DNA from: Pelargonium x hortorum
Taxonomy: Eukaryota > Streptophyta > Magnoliopsida > Geraniales > Geraniaceae
Direction: 5' to 3'
DNA: 47,803 nucleotides
Assembly (NCBI GenBank): GCA_036897525.1
Contig: JAYMTJ010000077.1
Coordinates: forward strand, 1-47,803
Shown: positions 12,580 to 25,859 of the stretch, in pieces
How the letters are laid out: each line of letters opens with the position of its first letter
Position numbering within the stretch: the stretch's first letter is position 1
Position numbers and translations under genes: made by a program
The notes under the pieces: model-generated
Database searches by the model: none
Seen by the model: only the letters and a program-made list of their open reading frames with translations
What the model was told of the DNA's origin: nothing

Positions 12580-12760
12580 TTGTTACTTCCTTTCTCGAGC
12601 TGTAGTAGCAGGCACAGTCCGATAAGACCAGTATCGGTATCAGGTGTACTAGCCAAAGCTAGCAAGCCAGTCATCAGTAGTTATGGATCCGGTGGTGCTC
12701 ATGTAGCTAGTGTAAGATAGTGTCTTATTGCTAGTATAGTACTAGTATTATATGTATAGT
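12580..12760. other. Spacer of ordinary plant-mitochondrial composition
   Basis: The stretch is richer in GC than its surroundings and contains repeated CTAG and GCTAG words, with an inverted pair CTAGTA/TACTAG at 12734-12748. It reads like typical plant mitochondrial intergenic DNA. No gene is recognised. Confidence 0.4.
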
Positions 12761-15700
12761 GTTCTTATAAGTTATTTCAGATATACGTATTCTATTAGAT
12801 TGTTCTCTTCTTATATAATAAGTTATACTGCTTAATTCTTATACTTCAAGATAGTCTTGAATTAAGTGTATTAACGATATACCTTATGTGCTATGGAGTT
12901 TATCGATAAAGAGGATGAAACCTTAGATACTTATAGAGTAAATCCCTCTACGCGAAGCGAAGGCAAGGCTTTAGAGTTTCATGATAGTACATACCACACA
13001 CTTATAAAGAAAAGACCTGCAACAGCAAAACGGATTTTATAAACTAGAAAACCGGAACCTTCAAGAAAAAATAGCCGTAGCGAGAGCCCCACCCTAAAAC
13101 TTGTTTACTTTAACTCCTGCATAGGGATTTCCTCTAAAGCCTAAAAATAAGAATATCCTGCAAAAGCTTAGGACTGCCCAAATTTTCTAACCTCTAGCCC
13201 TACTTACTTGCTTTTTATATACCAGCTTTCTGCATCCCTATCTTAGTCAAAGCTTCTTAATACTGGTGCCAATAGCAGCTAGACCTTTCTTAAAAGATAT
13301 ATCTACAACTGTCTTGAAAGCTATAACCTTATTCAGAACCACGCTCTTAGTCTGGATCTCTTAACCCTCATACCTTCTAGAGCTACAATGTCACTCTCCT
13401 AAGAGCTATAACTCTCCCAATACCTATACCTTTCCCAGTCCTAGCTAGACTGTATCCCTTTTGTAGCTACTGTATTTCTACTATTATATAGATTCTTACT
13501 TGACTGGATTTACTGGAAAATTAACGACTTTAGCCTCCACCTCTTTAATGAAATTCGGGAAACTTGTGATTAAAACCAATTTATATCGAATTCTCATATA
13601 TAAGCCCATTTAGCTTTCGGGATCAATCATCAGATACCTGAGCGCTCATTCATGGATGGTAAGTTCAGCGAGTTTACTTAGTTCTTTAGTTTTGAGGGTC
13701 GGGTACTTAATGAAATTTTATGAAGTACTTGGAACAATTCCAGTACACTTTCTTCAAACTAAACCACAATAGACTTGATAGATAGTCCTCTTAATGAATT
13801 TAATTGGAAACTTCGTGATGATATTAAAGCTTTTCACTCGTAAAAGGAGTCATATGCAATACTATTGTATTACTTTATTAGTTTTTTTTTACCAGGACGG
13901 GAATTAGATGTATTTGTCAATTCAATAAGTAAAAACTACCAGAAACCTTCATCAATTTTTGTAAGTACTCTTGTAGGGCATCCTCTATCCTCTAGTTTAA
14001 ACTCTGCTCTAAAATCTTTTACCAGTGCAAATAAGGGGGAGCTGGCTCAACCCACAAGTAATTTATTTATTTATTTATAGATATTAAACTTTTATAAGGC
14101 TCTTCAGAACTTTTATTAACAAAAGAAGAAACGGATTCATTTCAAGAACTCGTAATGGGTTCTGAATCCTTTTAGAATAGATAATAGTCCACTCTCAATA
14201 TAACGCAAGCTCTAATGAGATTTAACACTGTGTACTTTTCTTCTATCAAAGAGATGTCCTTAACCACTCTTCATATCAGGGAAATTCCTCAACACTTTAC
14301 CTAAGAGTTAAATAGGTAGGTGTTTCTGGGCTAAATAAGAGTGTTGATTCACTATACAAGGGGTACCACGACCACGTATGTTCACTAAAGTCACAAAGGG
14401 GCCTTTACAAGGGTTTAGTAACCCTAGATCTTTCTTTCTACATAGGATTTAAACTTTTATTACAGCCAAAAGCTAAGCAGATGGCACCAGGATAGGGTTT
14501 GTTATATTCCAGCTAGCTTACTTTCTTTAGAGTTTTCCTGTGTAAATCTTAATTAAAAAATCTAAACCTTTAAAGATTTACGAATAAACGAGGAGCTTTT
14601 CCTCAAGTCTTAAACAATGCTTGTAAAAGGTAGACAACCCAGTTTTAACTATATACCTTATTCAGGAACCTCGGGAACACTTTTACATATACTTTATATA
14701 AATTAACTAACTATATTATTGAAACTCTATGAAAACGAGTCGATTTTTAACTCTGCGGTATATTAAGGTTTTTTCTTTCAGCCAGCATTAACTGGATAGA
14801 ATTGAAAGGATTTTTTATGAGATATCGAAAACAATGCAGACTACTCTCTAAAAGAAAAGTACAAGCATAACACGAAACCCCCCTTGTAAGCCGTTTTCTT
14901 GACTAATACAGGATTTCTTTCTTCTTTATTTCATTTTTTTAATAAGTAATTTGAAATTTAGAGTCTCCTCGTGGAAAGCCCTCTAGCCGGTAAGATTCTC
15001 TTGATTTTTACGAGCCCAGGTTGTTGCTTAGGAAACAAAATCTAGTAAATAGGCCTCTTACTAATAAGAGTCTTTGTTCCTGAAATTTGATATTGGATCC
15101 TCCTGATAAACTTAAACCCGGATGCTTCTTCGACTAAAAAGTATATCTCAAGAACATTGTAGGTATAGAAAATAAACTACTTAATAGCAGCTTTCTTTGC
15201 TTAGTAAAAAAAACAAACTACCCCTCTTTTCTTTGGAATTGGAACTAAAAAAGCTAATGCCTTCTAGATTAAGAAAACTTTTTAGAAAGAAGATATAGAT
15301 ATAACATATTTTGACTAGATTCTCGGAAAAAAAAACGACGGGATTCTCTAACTCTTTAAGAAGGAGGCCTTGATTGAGCAGCTTAGATTCACTTAATTAA
15401 GTCTGTTGTTTATATTGTATGCTTTCTCTGATTGTAAGGTTTGGAAGATTTCAGTTTCTTTTTAGGATTATCTCCTTTTTTGATAAGCGGTATACTAGTT
15501 TTCCAGGATCACCCCCTTTTTTTATATACTAGCTCCAGAACTTTCCTTATTTTCCATAGGAGAGCGCCTATTTTTGTTATGACATCTCTAAATCTTGTAT
15601 AGAGCCCTTATTCTTTACTTTATTAGGGGAAAGCTTGTGTCTTTTTTATGGGAGACTCTTTCTTTGTTCCTAGAGTAAGAATATTCTCCGTGTTATTGAG

Positions 15701-16927
15701 ATCAGGGGGTGCTAAAGTAGGGTTATTCCTTAAATTTTGATACAATCTTATCTGGATTTGCATGTGACTGGTTCGAGTAGCAATGGAAATATTCAAGTAG
15801 GTTGGAAAAGGGAATACCGGAGCTTTAGCTACTCTCTTAATATTAGGCGCTCTAATCAAGAAGGTATAAAAAACCCTTTTTTAGGAGGTTAAGTCATATA
15901 TAGTATCCGTATAGTACATACCATACACTCTCAGAGACACACTAAAACTAACCTTAACTTCAGAATCTTAAAACCTGCTTTCACACCTGGAAAATCTGTA
16001 CCTTGCCTTGCAATACAAAGACAAAGAGATGCTAGAACACCCTGGAATACAAAATAATCTTAAACTCCTTTGCCTTGGAAAGGGTGTAGTGATAAACCTA
16101 TTCTTAATAAATACGAATAATACTAACACTAAAAAAACCGGACCAAAGAGCTTGGGCTTACTCACGCACTATTAATAAGGATCTTGTCTATAATCTTACT
16201 TACTACTTTTATAAGGGAGTATTAAACTAAACTGAAATAGGAAACTAAAATGAAAGCAAGGGTATAGAATTCGATCTTGTAATTTAAAGAAGTCTTTTCA
16301 AGCTATCCGGAGATTCCTTTTGTTCTTGGGTATTACTTCAAAAGAAGTTCCATATTAAATAAAGGCATTATAATTGAGGATTATAGACATATAAGAAAAA
16401 AAGCCCTGAATGAAAGTGGAGTGGAAATAATAAGGTTTTGCACAAAGTTGGATTAATGTAAAAAATATAGAGAAAACCCTCAAAAAACCCGGATTCTAGG
16501 ATACCCGAGGGGGAATCCTTTTTTTAATGACCTAAGTAGGAGTTAAGTAAGAATCGCTTAAATAAGGAGATTTCATAAAAAAACGTTAGAGTAGAGGGTG
16601 CCTATTTACTACATATTTCATCGAGTTTACATTCGGTAAATTAAAATAATGGATACTTTTGTAATGGGTTCGAGAGGGTTCCTAGTTGAGTTGCAGGAGT
16701 TCATGTACAAAAAGGTTTACAAATAAAAGAATTTTAAGAGAGAAGCTCTTGTTCGGGACTACAAAAATCCAAAAAAGAAGGACTTTTAGAATTGAATATT
16801 CATTTAATAGAAGTAAAGTACTATCTCCCAGTTATAAGATTAAAGAACCCCGCCTCTTGAAACCCTCGAAATTTAGTAAAAGTACAGGAAATTAGCTATC
16901 AAATATCTCCCCGGTTAAGCCGGTTAA
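12761..16927. other. AT-rich spacer with a pyrimidine-rich block at 13130-13500
   Basis: From about 13130 to 13500 the plus strand is strongly C/T biased. AGCTA-type words recur (AGCTAGAC, AGCTATAAC, AGCTACAAT, AGCTACTG) at irregular 20-60 base spacing, which looks like an eroded simple-sequence block. An ATTT run lies at 14061-14080. The rest shows nothing I can name. Confidence 0.5.
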
Positions 16928-16998
16928 GACTCTTTCCTCGTTAAATCGCGAATTGAAGGTCCCCCAGATACACGGGTTCGAGTCCTGTTGAAGTCTTA
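16928..16998 (+). pseudogene. tRNA relic, possibly trnE-UUC
   Basis: The 3' part contains ACACGGGTTCGA followed by a pairing CCTGT, forming a usable T-arm (ACGGG, TTCGAGT, CCTGT with one G:T). This differs from the corresponding part of plant mitochondrial tRNA-Glu, as remembered, at two of 19 positions. The 5' end GACTCTTTCCTC agrees with the tRNA-Glu start at 9 of 12 positions. The D-arm and anticodon arm between them are not recognisable, and the acceptor strands no longer pair cleanly. A 7-bp complement TAAGACT/AGTCTTA (16925-16931 and 16992-16998) brackets the segment but is displaced from true acceptor geometry. It may be a chance T-arm match. Confidence 0.35.
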
Positions 16999-19900
16999 GT
17001 TTTATTATCATGCCCTTTCTGTACGAGTAAGCCCTTATCTCTATCGTGTAAACAAGCGAGACGGTTTCTTTTCTCTCAGAATCTTGTGAGAATGCCGCAA
17101 GAGTTTAATTATGTTAGTAGTATACTCGCGTTTTTTAGCGTGCCACCAGAATTCCAGACCCTCTCTTTAGCTTTAGGTTAGTTATGAAATATGAAAAAAA
17201 AAAAGCGTAAATTTAAAAAGTCTTTCATTTTTTTATATTAGAATCCGCCGGAAATCGCTTAACTGGCTTCCTATTTTGTCTTTTACGGGGTTCCTATATC
17301 TGGTACCAATGCTATAAGCCTTGATACCCTTTTTAATTTCCAAAAACGCAAGGATTACTAAGTTCTTTTCCTAATACAATTTTGTACAGGACACCCTTGT
17401 GGGGAATTTTTACGGAATCTCGATCTATATAAGATAAGAAAGAGGGCCTTGGACTGAAGTAAGGATCTTCTAGATCTCATGGAATAGACTCATAATCCGC
17501 GCTTGTATAAAAACTTGAATTGCTCCTTGTATGCAAGCCTGCCTGTGTTCTCTACCTAAGTATGTACCCGTTTCTACTGAATCTCGTGAAAGTGGGTAAA
17601 ATCCAAGAATCCACAAAACAAAGACTTAAATAGGTTAATCCTGAAAAAGGTAAGAACATTTTACTTTTAGATTCCTAAATCAAAAGTGGGTCTAATTGAA
17701 TTGATAAAACTCAAAATAAAAGAAGTTAAAGCACAGCCGCCCTTAATGGGGTAGGGATACCCAGTAAAATAAGCAAGAAGTCTATTTTATAGCCAGTACA
17801 TCCAGCACATTCTGAGTAGGCGAAACAAAATATTATCAAAGGGGCCTTCTAGCTTTAGACCAAAGCTCTAGGTTTAATAAGAATAAAGTGGCACCTAAAC
17901 GAGGGTACTTAACACTTCCTACTCTGTTCGAGAATTTCGAAGAGGTACAGTATTAAAAAGCAAAACGGAAACCGCAGGTAGTCCCGTTAAGAAGACTTCA
18001 AATATATGACATACTAAAATTCTAAGATCAGTATTATTTATATATAACGTTATTGTGTTATTGTAATGAATTCTTATCTAATCTAAAGAAATTGAAAGAT
18101 CCGATCTTGCTTTGAGGGTTTCATAACGGAGTCCCGAGATTTTTAGTGCAGCTATTAAATAAAAAAGAGTGACATAACATAAGTAGTAGACCTACTAAAA
18201 AAAAACACTAGTTACTTGCATAAGATTTAATATAGGTTCGTCGAAGTAGTCTTAGTTAGAGTTTGAGTTGTTTAATTGCTTAACAATAAGTATGGAAATA
18301 GAAAGAAAGTTGTACCTTTTGTGTCTAAATCAGGATGGAACTTTTAGTATAATGTAAAACAGAGTAAAGTAAGTAAGTAGTAAACCAACGATATGTATGT
18401 ATATCAAGGATTCCATATTTTGGGTTAGCTTTAAAGTAAGGTAAGGATAACCCGTGTACAGAATTCGTTAATAGTTTTTAAATAGCTATAATTAATTTGA
18501 TTTATTTAGTTTAGCAAAGACTCTATTGTTGATTCTTACGCCCTTTACTTTAACTAGTAAGAGCCCTAGGGAAGTGGGAAAGTAAAAACCAGAAACTCCT
18601 GAATCCTGTCTTTTAAACTTTAGAATCTAAAGGAGGTTACCCGGAATAGAAAGCTTTACTATACTACCGAGCTAACCTAACATTTTCTCAGTTCATTAAC
18701 CAAAAGGAAGGTAACAAGCCTTGATCTCTGTATTTAACCTTAAGTAGAAAAAACTACACAATAGAAAAGCTACTTATACTATTCGATGTTCAAATAAAAG
18801 GTTCGCAAAAAAACTCTTGGCTAAGTAAGAGCGTAATCCCTTTTTACTATTTTAGAATCTGCATTCAAGAATAGGAAATGAGGTATAACAGAAAATATCT
18901 GGGTCTAGTAGCATAAGCTAAATAATCAATCCGAAAAGGATCCGTTTTCATTCTTTTGCCAGAAGCAGAGGTCTAATTAGACCTTATGTATGACTCGTTT
19001 GAATTACCTATAAACGTTTTTGGGAAAACCCTGGGGGCTCCGCTTAGGTATTCGGATAATACTTTAGTTTTTAAATCTGATATTTCATTTCAAGAACTTG
19101 ATGAAGTTAAACTAAGAAAATTTAGTATTCAACCTTAGCCTTAGGAGTCATACCCGGTTATAGAACTAAATGGACGGCTTTTCTAAATAGAAAGGGAACT
19201 CTATGAGAAATTTTAGTAGCTAAGAGCCATTTATATATACTAATAATTGGCGACGATCGTAGCAAGATTGTCCTGTGTATCCGTACCTTAAAGTATACCC
19301 TACCCCCATCTTTATAAAATAAAACCAGACTTGAAACAAGCAAGGAATACTTATATCTAATAAATTTAGAATTCTAGTCATCTAAAAAAGTAAAGAAAGG
19401 ACTTTCGTAAAAAAACAAGTACATGTACATACATATCCGGTCAGGCTTTGCTGCATTTTACAGGTGGGGACTTGTGGTGTGGAGTGGAATGCACTATTTA
19501 ATTTGCTTGATAAGACTCTTTGAATTTAGATCCGGTTTAGTATATAGTGATTGCCGAACAAGATACCTTAATAAGTGTCCAAATGAATTCGGATTCAATA
19601 ACCTAAGCTATATAAAGTTTGGAGTTCCTTATTTACTAACTAGATAGACCCTTTAAATAATGTAATAAAATATAGGAATATTAAGATAACAAAGGAGTCG
19701 ATAGATAACTTTCTGCAAGAGACCAAATCTAGTTCTAAATCCAAAAGACCCCTGCTAAGTAAGGTACGAAGTGCCGTTTTCTCACGATTTCATTACTCTA
19801 TCTATTAAATTTATAGAATTCTTATTATTCCAAAGATTGTTAAAAAAGGGAAATGCGAGTACCACGCTGAGGAAAAGAGAGATTTTGACTCATTGACTTT

Positions 19901-21735
19901 ATTTAAATCAAGCAAAAGGTAAACCTTTCAAAAACTCGGAAATTGTACGCTTGGGGCTCTCCCCAGTAAGGGTCTGTAGTCCTTTAGACGTTTAATTCCT
20001 TTTTTTTGTCATTGATAACTTCTTGCCTTGCAGAATTAAAGAAGCAACTTAATATAAGACTTAGCTGCATTCCAATTGACAAGTACTCTACGGAAACCCT
20101 TTCTAAATTCTATCTAAAAGAGACTCTATAAAAAACTCCTTTTAATAGAAATTTCCTACTAAGCTAAGATAATAAGCCAAACCCACTCCAGGGTACCGTT
20201 AAAAAAAGAGTCTTTGTATCCCGCTAAATAGAAGAAAACCAACTGAAGTCGAAATATCTCTCGTAAGTTGAGAACCTCTCTGACAGTACAGTATAGTAAC
20301 TAAAGGAAAGGCCGAGTACCGGATTTTAGCGACTGTGATGGGGTTAGTCTTGTACCTTTACTCTTTTGCATTATAAAGGGAATAAGCCCCTACCTAGCCG
20401 CCTATTTAAGAGTAATCCCTAACAGGACCTCGACAAAATAACTATGTGATGCTTCAAAATTGGTCAAAACAAACCCCTGGAAACTCCTTTGTTTTTTATT
20501 TCTTACGTTTAGTTTCAATAGCTGGGGGATTAAAGCATCCAGTTATACCATCTGAAATAGAATTTTTAGTTCAAACAAAGGTTTAGGCTGCAGTGTTAGA
20601 GTATAAGCTTACCGGGAATCGTAGAATTACTCAATAATTACTCAATGGGGTTCCTTTATATAAGATCTTTATATCTTCAAGTACGAAAACAAAACTCCTT
20701 TGCACGCACCATTCGGGTACTAATAGTTAGTTTACCTAAGAAAAAAATGCATAAAATAAAAATTGCACAGAACACGCCCTTGAAATGTATTTCGATGTAT
20801 CAGAAAAGGGCTTAAATTAAAGTTTTGTTTTCTTGCGGAGGGGTCCTTTCTAAGAGTTCTGACTATTGTTAAGGGTACCACATTTGCTATGATCTATAAG
20901 CTAATTGTGACTGTTGATAAAAAAAGATGACAAAAGTAGTAACGAGGAATTACGGGAGTGAAGTTAACTTTATAAACCTTTCTAGAGCCTTCTTGAATCT
21001 TCGGAAATTGCTCCGTCAGGATTGATCTTATCCTTATGGAGAACCCGGATAGAATTAATATTATATAAAAATAGCGAATCCAAGTTAAAACAAGCCCTGC
21101 AAGTCATTTAATGCGTTGGGGCCCCAAGGATCGAGGGGGTTGTCATATCAGAACTAAAGGTTTAGGTCGCAAGTATGAAGACATTCCTCATTAAATAAGT
21201 GCTTATCATAAAAGAAAAGTAATATAAGAATCTTTATTCGGCTAAGTATAAAGAAACCAAGACATTCAAAAAAGGATAGAAACAGCTCCGGGATAGTGTA
21301 AACCTAAAGTAGGAAAGATTCTGGGAGAAAGTTGTGAATACCAAAAAGGTAACGAGAATACTTCAGTAAATCAATTTTTTTGCGTTACGTAGTATTCTTT
21401 CTTATACCCTATATCTCTGCCGAGTCCTCCTATAGTACGTAAGTGTTAGCTTGGATTTACCCACCTGGAAGCCCCTTAGGTTGCTATTGCAATAATATAG
21501 AGTTAAGCAACCAAGGGCTTGGATCGATAGTTTAAAGTAGTTTTTTGAAATAGCTTCTTTCCTTATAAATAATGATATTTAGGGTAAATTATACATTTAA
21601 GATAAAAATTGACAAGTGTTGGTGTTTCGAGTAGTGGATAAACCAGAAATTACATATTGTATATAAGGATCCTTACCCTAATACTTTACTCTCTGACCGA
21701 TGTAGTACTGTGACTGTCTTGCTTGTCTTATTATT
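16999..21735. other. AT-rich spacer, no gene seen
   Basis: No coding region or RNA gene is supported. There is a perfect 12-bp palindrome TTGGGGCCCCAA at 21116-21127. Short open frames at 19158-19343 and 19423-19647 show no recognisable protein and have chance lengths. Confidence 0.6.
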
Positions 21736-21806
21736 CTTATCAATCGATCTTTGAACCTACAAGCAATCAGTTAGCGGCCAAACACTTTACTGCCGAGTTT
21801 TTAGGT
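21736..21806 (-). pseudogene. trnN-GUU: Decayed trnN-GUU (plastid-type tRNA-Asn)
   Basis: Read on the minus strand, the 48 bases from the D-arm through the start of the T-loop align without gaps to plastid-type tRNA-Asn(GUU), common in plant mitochondria, at about 36 of 48 positions. Best-kept parts are CTAACTGATTG (anticodon loop 3' side and stem) and TGTAGGTTC (T-arm). A similarity this long is not expected by chance. The anticodon triplet now reads GCT instead of GTT, and the universally conserved T33 before it is C, so the loop could not decode properly. The T-stem 3' strand has lost its pairing and the acceptor ends no longer match. Ends are approximate. It was probably a plastid import that later lost function. 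Confidence 0.72.
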
Positions 21807-23621
21807 TGGTATTAGAAAATTCTTTAGTTATTCCCTTTTTTCATATCCTGCTTCAGTACATACACTGTCTCCCTCTCCAGAAAAGAAAAGGGAATGCATA
21901 AGTTCAATTTTGTTTTCACTAAAAGTTACAGGAACTCCCCTTTATAATAACTCCCATTCTTTTCTTTTGTACTTTTTTTGGGGAACCCAGTGTCTCTGCT
22001 ACGGAGAGCCGTTATCCTTAACCAGGATTACCTCTTTGTTTTATAAAGTAAATAAAAGTCAGTATTTCCAAACGCCGTTTTAACGGAGGCCCTGTAGCGC
22101 CGGTGTAACCTTACTTAGTATTTAGGACTGATTTGAAATCCTTATACTGAATTGAAAAGTAAGTTTATACTTTTTGATGTAGTAGATTGAACGTATAGGG
22201 TAAGGAGGAACCCCATTCTTTCTTCTTTCTTATAAAAGATAGGGCATTCCTTAATATAGAGAATCACCTAAGAGTTAGTTTAGTGTTTTAGATTCTAACA
22301 AATATTTGGCAAAAAACTGAACAAGATATAGCTATAAACACGTAATTCTATAGAGTAGGTTTTCCTTAATTATGTTCTCTACTTTACAAGATATACGAGG
22401 CTGATAGGAAGTGTGTAAAGTTAGGGTCAAACTAGTTAAAAAAACATAGATGAAACTCTAGAGATGTAGATGGTTCGAATCGAGTTATTCCACTTAATTA
22501 GCTAAAAGCTTTTGTTTTCCATAGAAGAATCAAAAAACTCGAGTTAATAAAGCTACCAAATCTATCTATTTTGATGAAGTTATACAGAATTCCTTACGAG
22601 ACAAAGCCTAAAATTCGGGCAGTCTTGACTTTGGTTAGAGCTTTTCTTTAGACATCTATAAGTCTTGCTTTCCTTAGTTCTTTTTTCATATCAATATAGA
22701 ATATATGTTCCAAAGATATTTTAAAGGACCGCGACTAATAAAATAAGTAGGGATTTTTTGAACTGTTGTTACGAAGTAGCTCGCGATTAAACAAATCTAA
22801 AAGCATGAAACCTCACTTCCATATTACATCATTCTACTCTACTGCAGGAACTTCTATTAAGCGAAGGCCTTTTTATTAATTAAACCTACACGGGAGAGAG
22901 ACTGAGGCTTATCCGAAAAAACAGGGACAAAGAGGTCAATTTGCAAGTAGCTTATATTCACTTTACCCCTTATATATCAGATACCCAGGAATCCCATAAA
23001 GATTTCATTCTCGCACCCTTTTTTACCTACTTTAACGTTAATACTTGTTTTCAAAATATAGAAATTCTATCAGGAAGTTCCTTATTCTGAGAAATACTAC
23101 AAATATCTCACAAATACATGAAAAATTGTTTCTTGAAATTCTTAGTCACTAATTTACCAAGGAGTTTTCTAATTCGGAAGGGCTTGACTAGCCTGAGAGT
23201 ATAGCAAGAATTTACTAAGTTTTTTAAAAAAGACCCTTTTGTGAGTTGTCATTAATTAAAGTAGTAAAGTAAAAGCGGACCCTGAGAAAGTAGTATCGAA
23301 GCTACCAAGCTTGGGAGATTAGCTAAAGAGTGTGCTGTAAAACGGGTTTTCCTTTCAAAAAAATTTTGCGATAACCGCAGGAACTTATTAGGAAGTTCTT
23401 TTAGGTGAACCAAGGAAGTACGTAATGCCTATGCCATATAAAAAACATGGGTACATTATGTAGTGAAATTTTGACACGGCTCCTTTTGCAGTTCTAACGC
23501 AGTATGCTCCTCTTTAGTACCTTTCATAGGGAGCTTTTTAGAGGGAATTTCCGACGTAAACTTAAAACTGTTATTGAGATCCAGATAAGGTTGTACCCCA
23601 GAATAAGGAGATAACGAGTAC
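21807..23621. other. AT-rich spacer between two tRNA relics
   Basis: No gene is seen. A T-arm-like string GGTTCGAATC at 22472-22481, followed by TTATTCCA, resembles the 3' end of plant mitochondrial tRNA-Gln but has no matching 5' half. The interval is otherwise featureless. Confidence 0.5.
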
Positions 23622-23692
23622 TTACGTATTTCGATTCGAACCGACGTATGTGAGTTTGCAGACCCGTGCGTTACCGCTTGGATAAGGTTCCC
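23622..23692 (-). pseudogene. trnC-GCA: Decayed bacterial-type trnC-GCA
   Basis: Read on the minus strand, this contains in the right order and spacing a D-arm CCAAGCGGTAA, an anticodon region GGTCTGCAAA (anticodon GCA) and a T-arm CGTCGGTTCGAATC. About 40 of 53 positions agree with bacterial (Bacillus-like) tRNA-Cys as remembered, whereas native plant mitochondrial trnC has a different D-arm (AACATAATGG). A bacterial-type trnC, called trnC2 in sugar beet, is known from several angiosperm mitochondria and is ascribed to horizontal transfer. Here it is broken: one A seems lost in the anticodon loop, the D-stem does not pair, the T-stem 3' strand (CGAAA) cannot pair with GTCGG, and no acceptor match remains. 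Ends are approximate. Confidence 0.58.
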
Positions 23693-25859
23693 TCACTAAA
23701 ATTGTCTTTATATAGCTAGCTGCTTCACAGCGATAGAACTCCTAGTCTATAGAAGACTCAGGACTAAAGAAAGATAGAATTTTGTAACGAGTATACCCTC
23801 TTTCTCTAAATAAAAAGAACCTCTCATTACCTACCAGTAAGACTTCATTTTAATACCTATTACCTAAAAAGCCCCCCCTTTGGAGTTATATAGCAGAGCA
23901 AGACCGGTGCAAAATACATAGAATTGGGTATAGTAGATAAGGAATTCTAGTGGTAGGTAGATATCAACTTTTACATTGAAGAGATTTTTTTTTCTTCAGA
24001 TTTCAAAACAAAACAAGTATTATTCCTACTGTATAGATTTGCTGGTTGTTTAAGGGACATTCCTCTTATTCTTTGCTGTTCTACAGAGAGGGGGGAAACC
24101 GTACACATAATAGGTAAGTATTCTCCCGACTGAAGGGTAACGCAGGATAGTCTTAGTCTAGTCAACCCTACGCCTAAGACCAACAACTGGAAAAAATGGA
24201 AAAACAGGCTTTTACTAATCTACTTCTTAACTTTGTTCTTTCTGTACTCCTGTACCTGCTCGCTTCTAAATAACTATACACCCACTGAATAAGGGATAAT
24301 AAGAATTTCAAGTTTGCCCTTTCTGAATCCTTGAGGTCTTGTAATTAAGCTCATCAAAAGTTTACTAGTTTTGTATATACGTGATTCCAATTATTAACTT
24401 TCTTTTTGCCCTGGCTTTCCTTTTTCGACTGAAAAGAACCCTGCCTTGTTTGTCTTTTACTTAAAAAACGACTCTAATAACTCAAAAATTCTACTTTAAA
24501 CTCCTATGTAATACAGGCTAATACTCATCAAAACCTCGAAATATCAAACAAAGGTAAGGGTATCTTTTCTATACTACAAAGCTAAAATCCGATTATATAT
24601 AAGACTTTAATTGGATCTTGAAATCGACGAGAATATAGTACTAAACCTGAGGAGCCCCTAACCTTATTTGACTCTTATGCTTTTCTAAATCCCACTGTTT
24701 AGTTAGCAGCTGGATTATACATAACACGAAGTTAAAAGTAGAAATGAAACCTATCATTAAATCCTTCTAAGCATTTTTTTGCACTTCCGTCAATATCCTA
24801 CTTATCTGTTTTTACTTTGTACAACGCAGACTTTTTTCTTTTAAAGGAGGTTTACCTAATATCCCGACCGAAACCCTGGAAAGATTTTTCATTAACAAGC
24901 CTAAAAGCACACAGAAGCTTCCAAATTTATCATACCAAGGAAGAGTCTCGTAAATACTGGATCTCATCAATTACTTTCAGGTCGAATAAAAAGCTACGTT
25001 AAGTACTCTCTTATTAAACTTTCAGAAGAGAAACCCCATTTCAAAGCTACCAATTTAGTATAGTTTTCTTTGGTCCCTTGCCGAGAATAAGGCACCTCTT
25101 ATACTTTAAGAAGTCAACTTTTAGTTTTTTTCTGTGATTACACAAAATTCTATTACTACCCCTCTATGGACCCTTTACAGGGAGCGCTTTGCTCTTTAAT
25201 TAGGAGCATTTCTCTGGCTAGTAAGTTCATTCGTTGAGAAGAGTATCAAATTCTAGACTTTGTTTATCCTTTGAAAAAACCTAAAACCTTTTTTAAGACT
25301 TAAGGTTCTTTTCGCAGTAACCGGGGTGTTTATCCCTACTCGCTCCGCAAGAAATCCTCTTTTTGAGAGAAACTTTATAACTTATTAATAACCCAGAATC
25401 GGCAATACGGAAGGTTTTTTTTTCATTTTTAGCGGACTGCGAATTAGCCTTTTATTAGTATAGCCATTTTGGGGAATATTGTAAAAAAAACTTCTCATAA
25501 GTATAAGAGGACCCCCTTTCTACGGTTAAACCGGATCTGGCTGGAGATTGGAAGTCAATCCTATAGGAATATCGGATAGAAGAAGTAGAAAGAACTTAAC
25601 GCGAGGGGGTATTTGAGAGATGCTGCTAAGTATAAAGAAATTTGTTATATAGAGGTGCCCGTAGTTAGATTAGGAATTCTAAGTTTCACAGGATTAGCTT
25701 AGTAAACGCATTAGGAATGTAGATTATAGAACCCGAGTATCTCACCGAATAGAATACCTCGAAAACAACTCGTTCATTGTTCTTTTTGCCTGTATGTCCT
25801 AGTTATTCCTAGAGCCTCGTAAAGGAAGCTTCCTTTTGAGCTCTTGTTAATTATATACC
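23693..25859. other. AT-rich spacer, no gene seen
   Basis: No coding or RNA gene is supported. A C7 run preceded by AG and followed by TTT (about 23870-23881) repeats the junction seen at 286-296. Part of the region (about 24200-25000) is C-biased on the plus strand. Confidence 0.55.

Noticed and set aside
22462-22492. Possible 3' half of trnQ
   Set aside because: GGTTCGAATC plus TTATTCCA match, but there is no corresponding 5' acceptor or anticodon arm.
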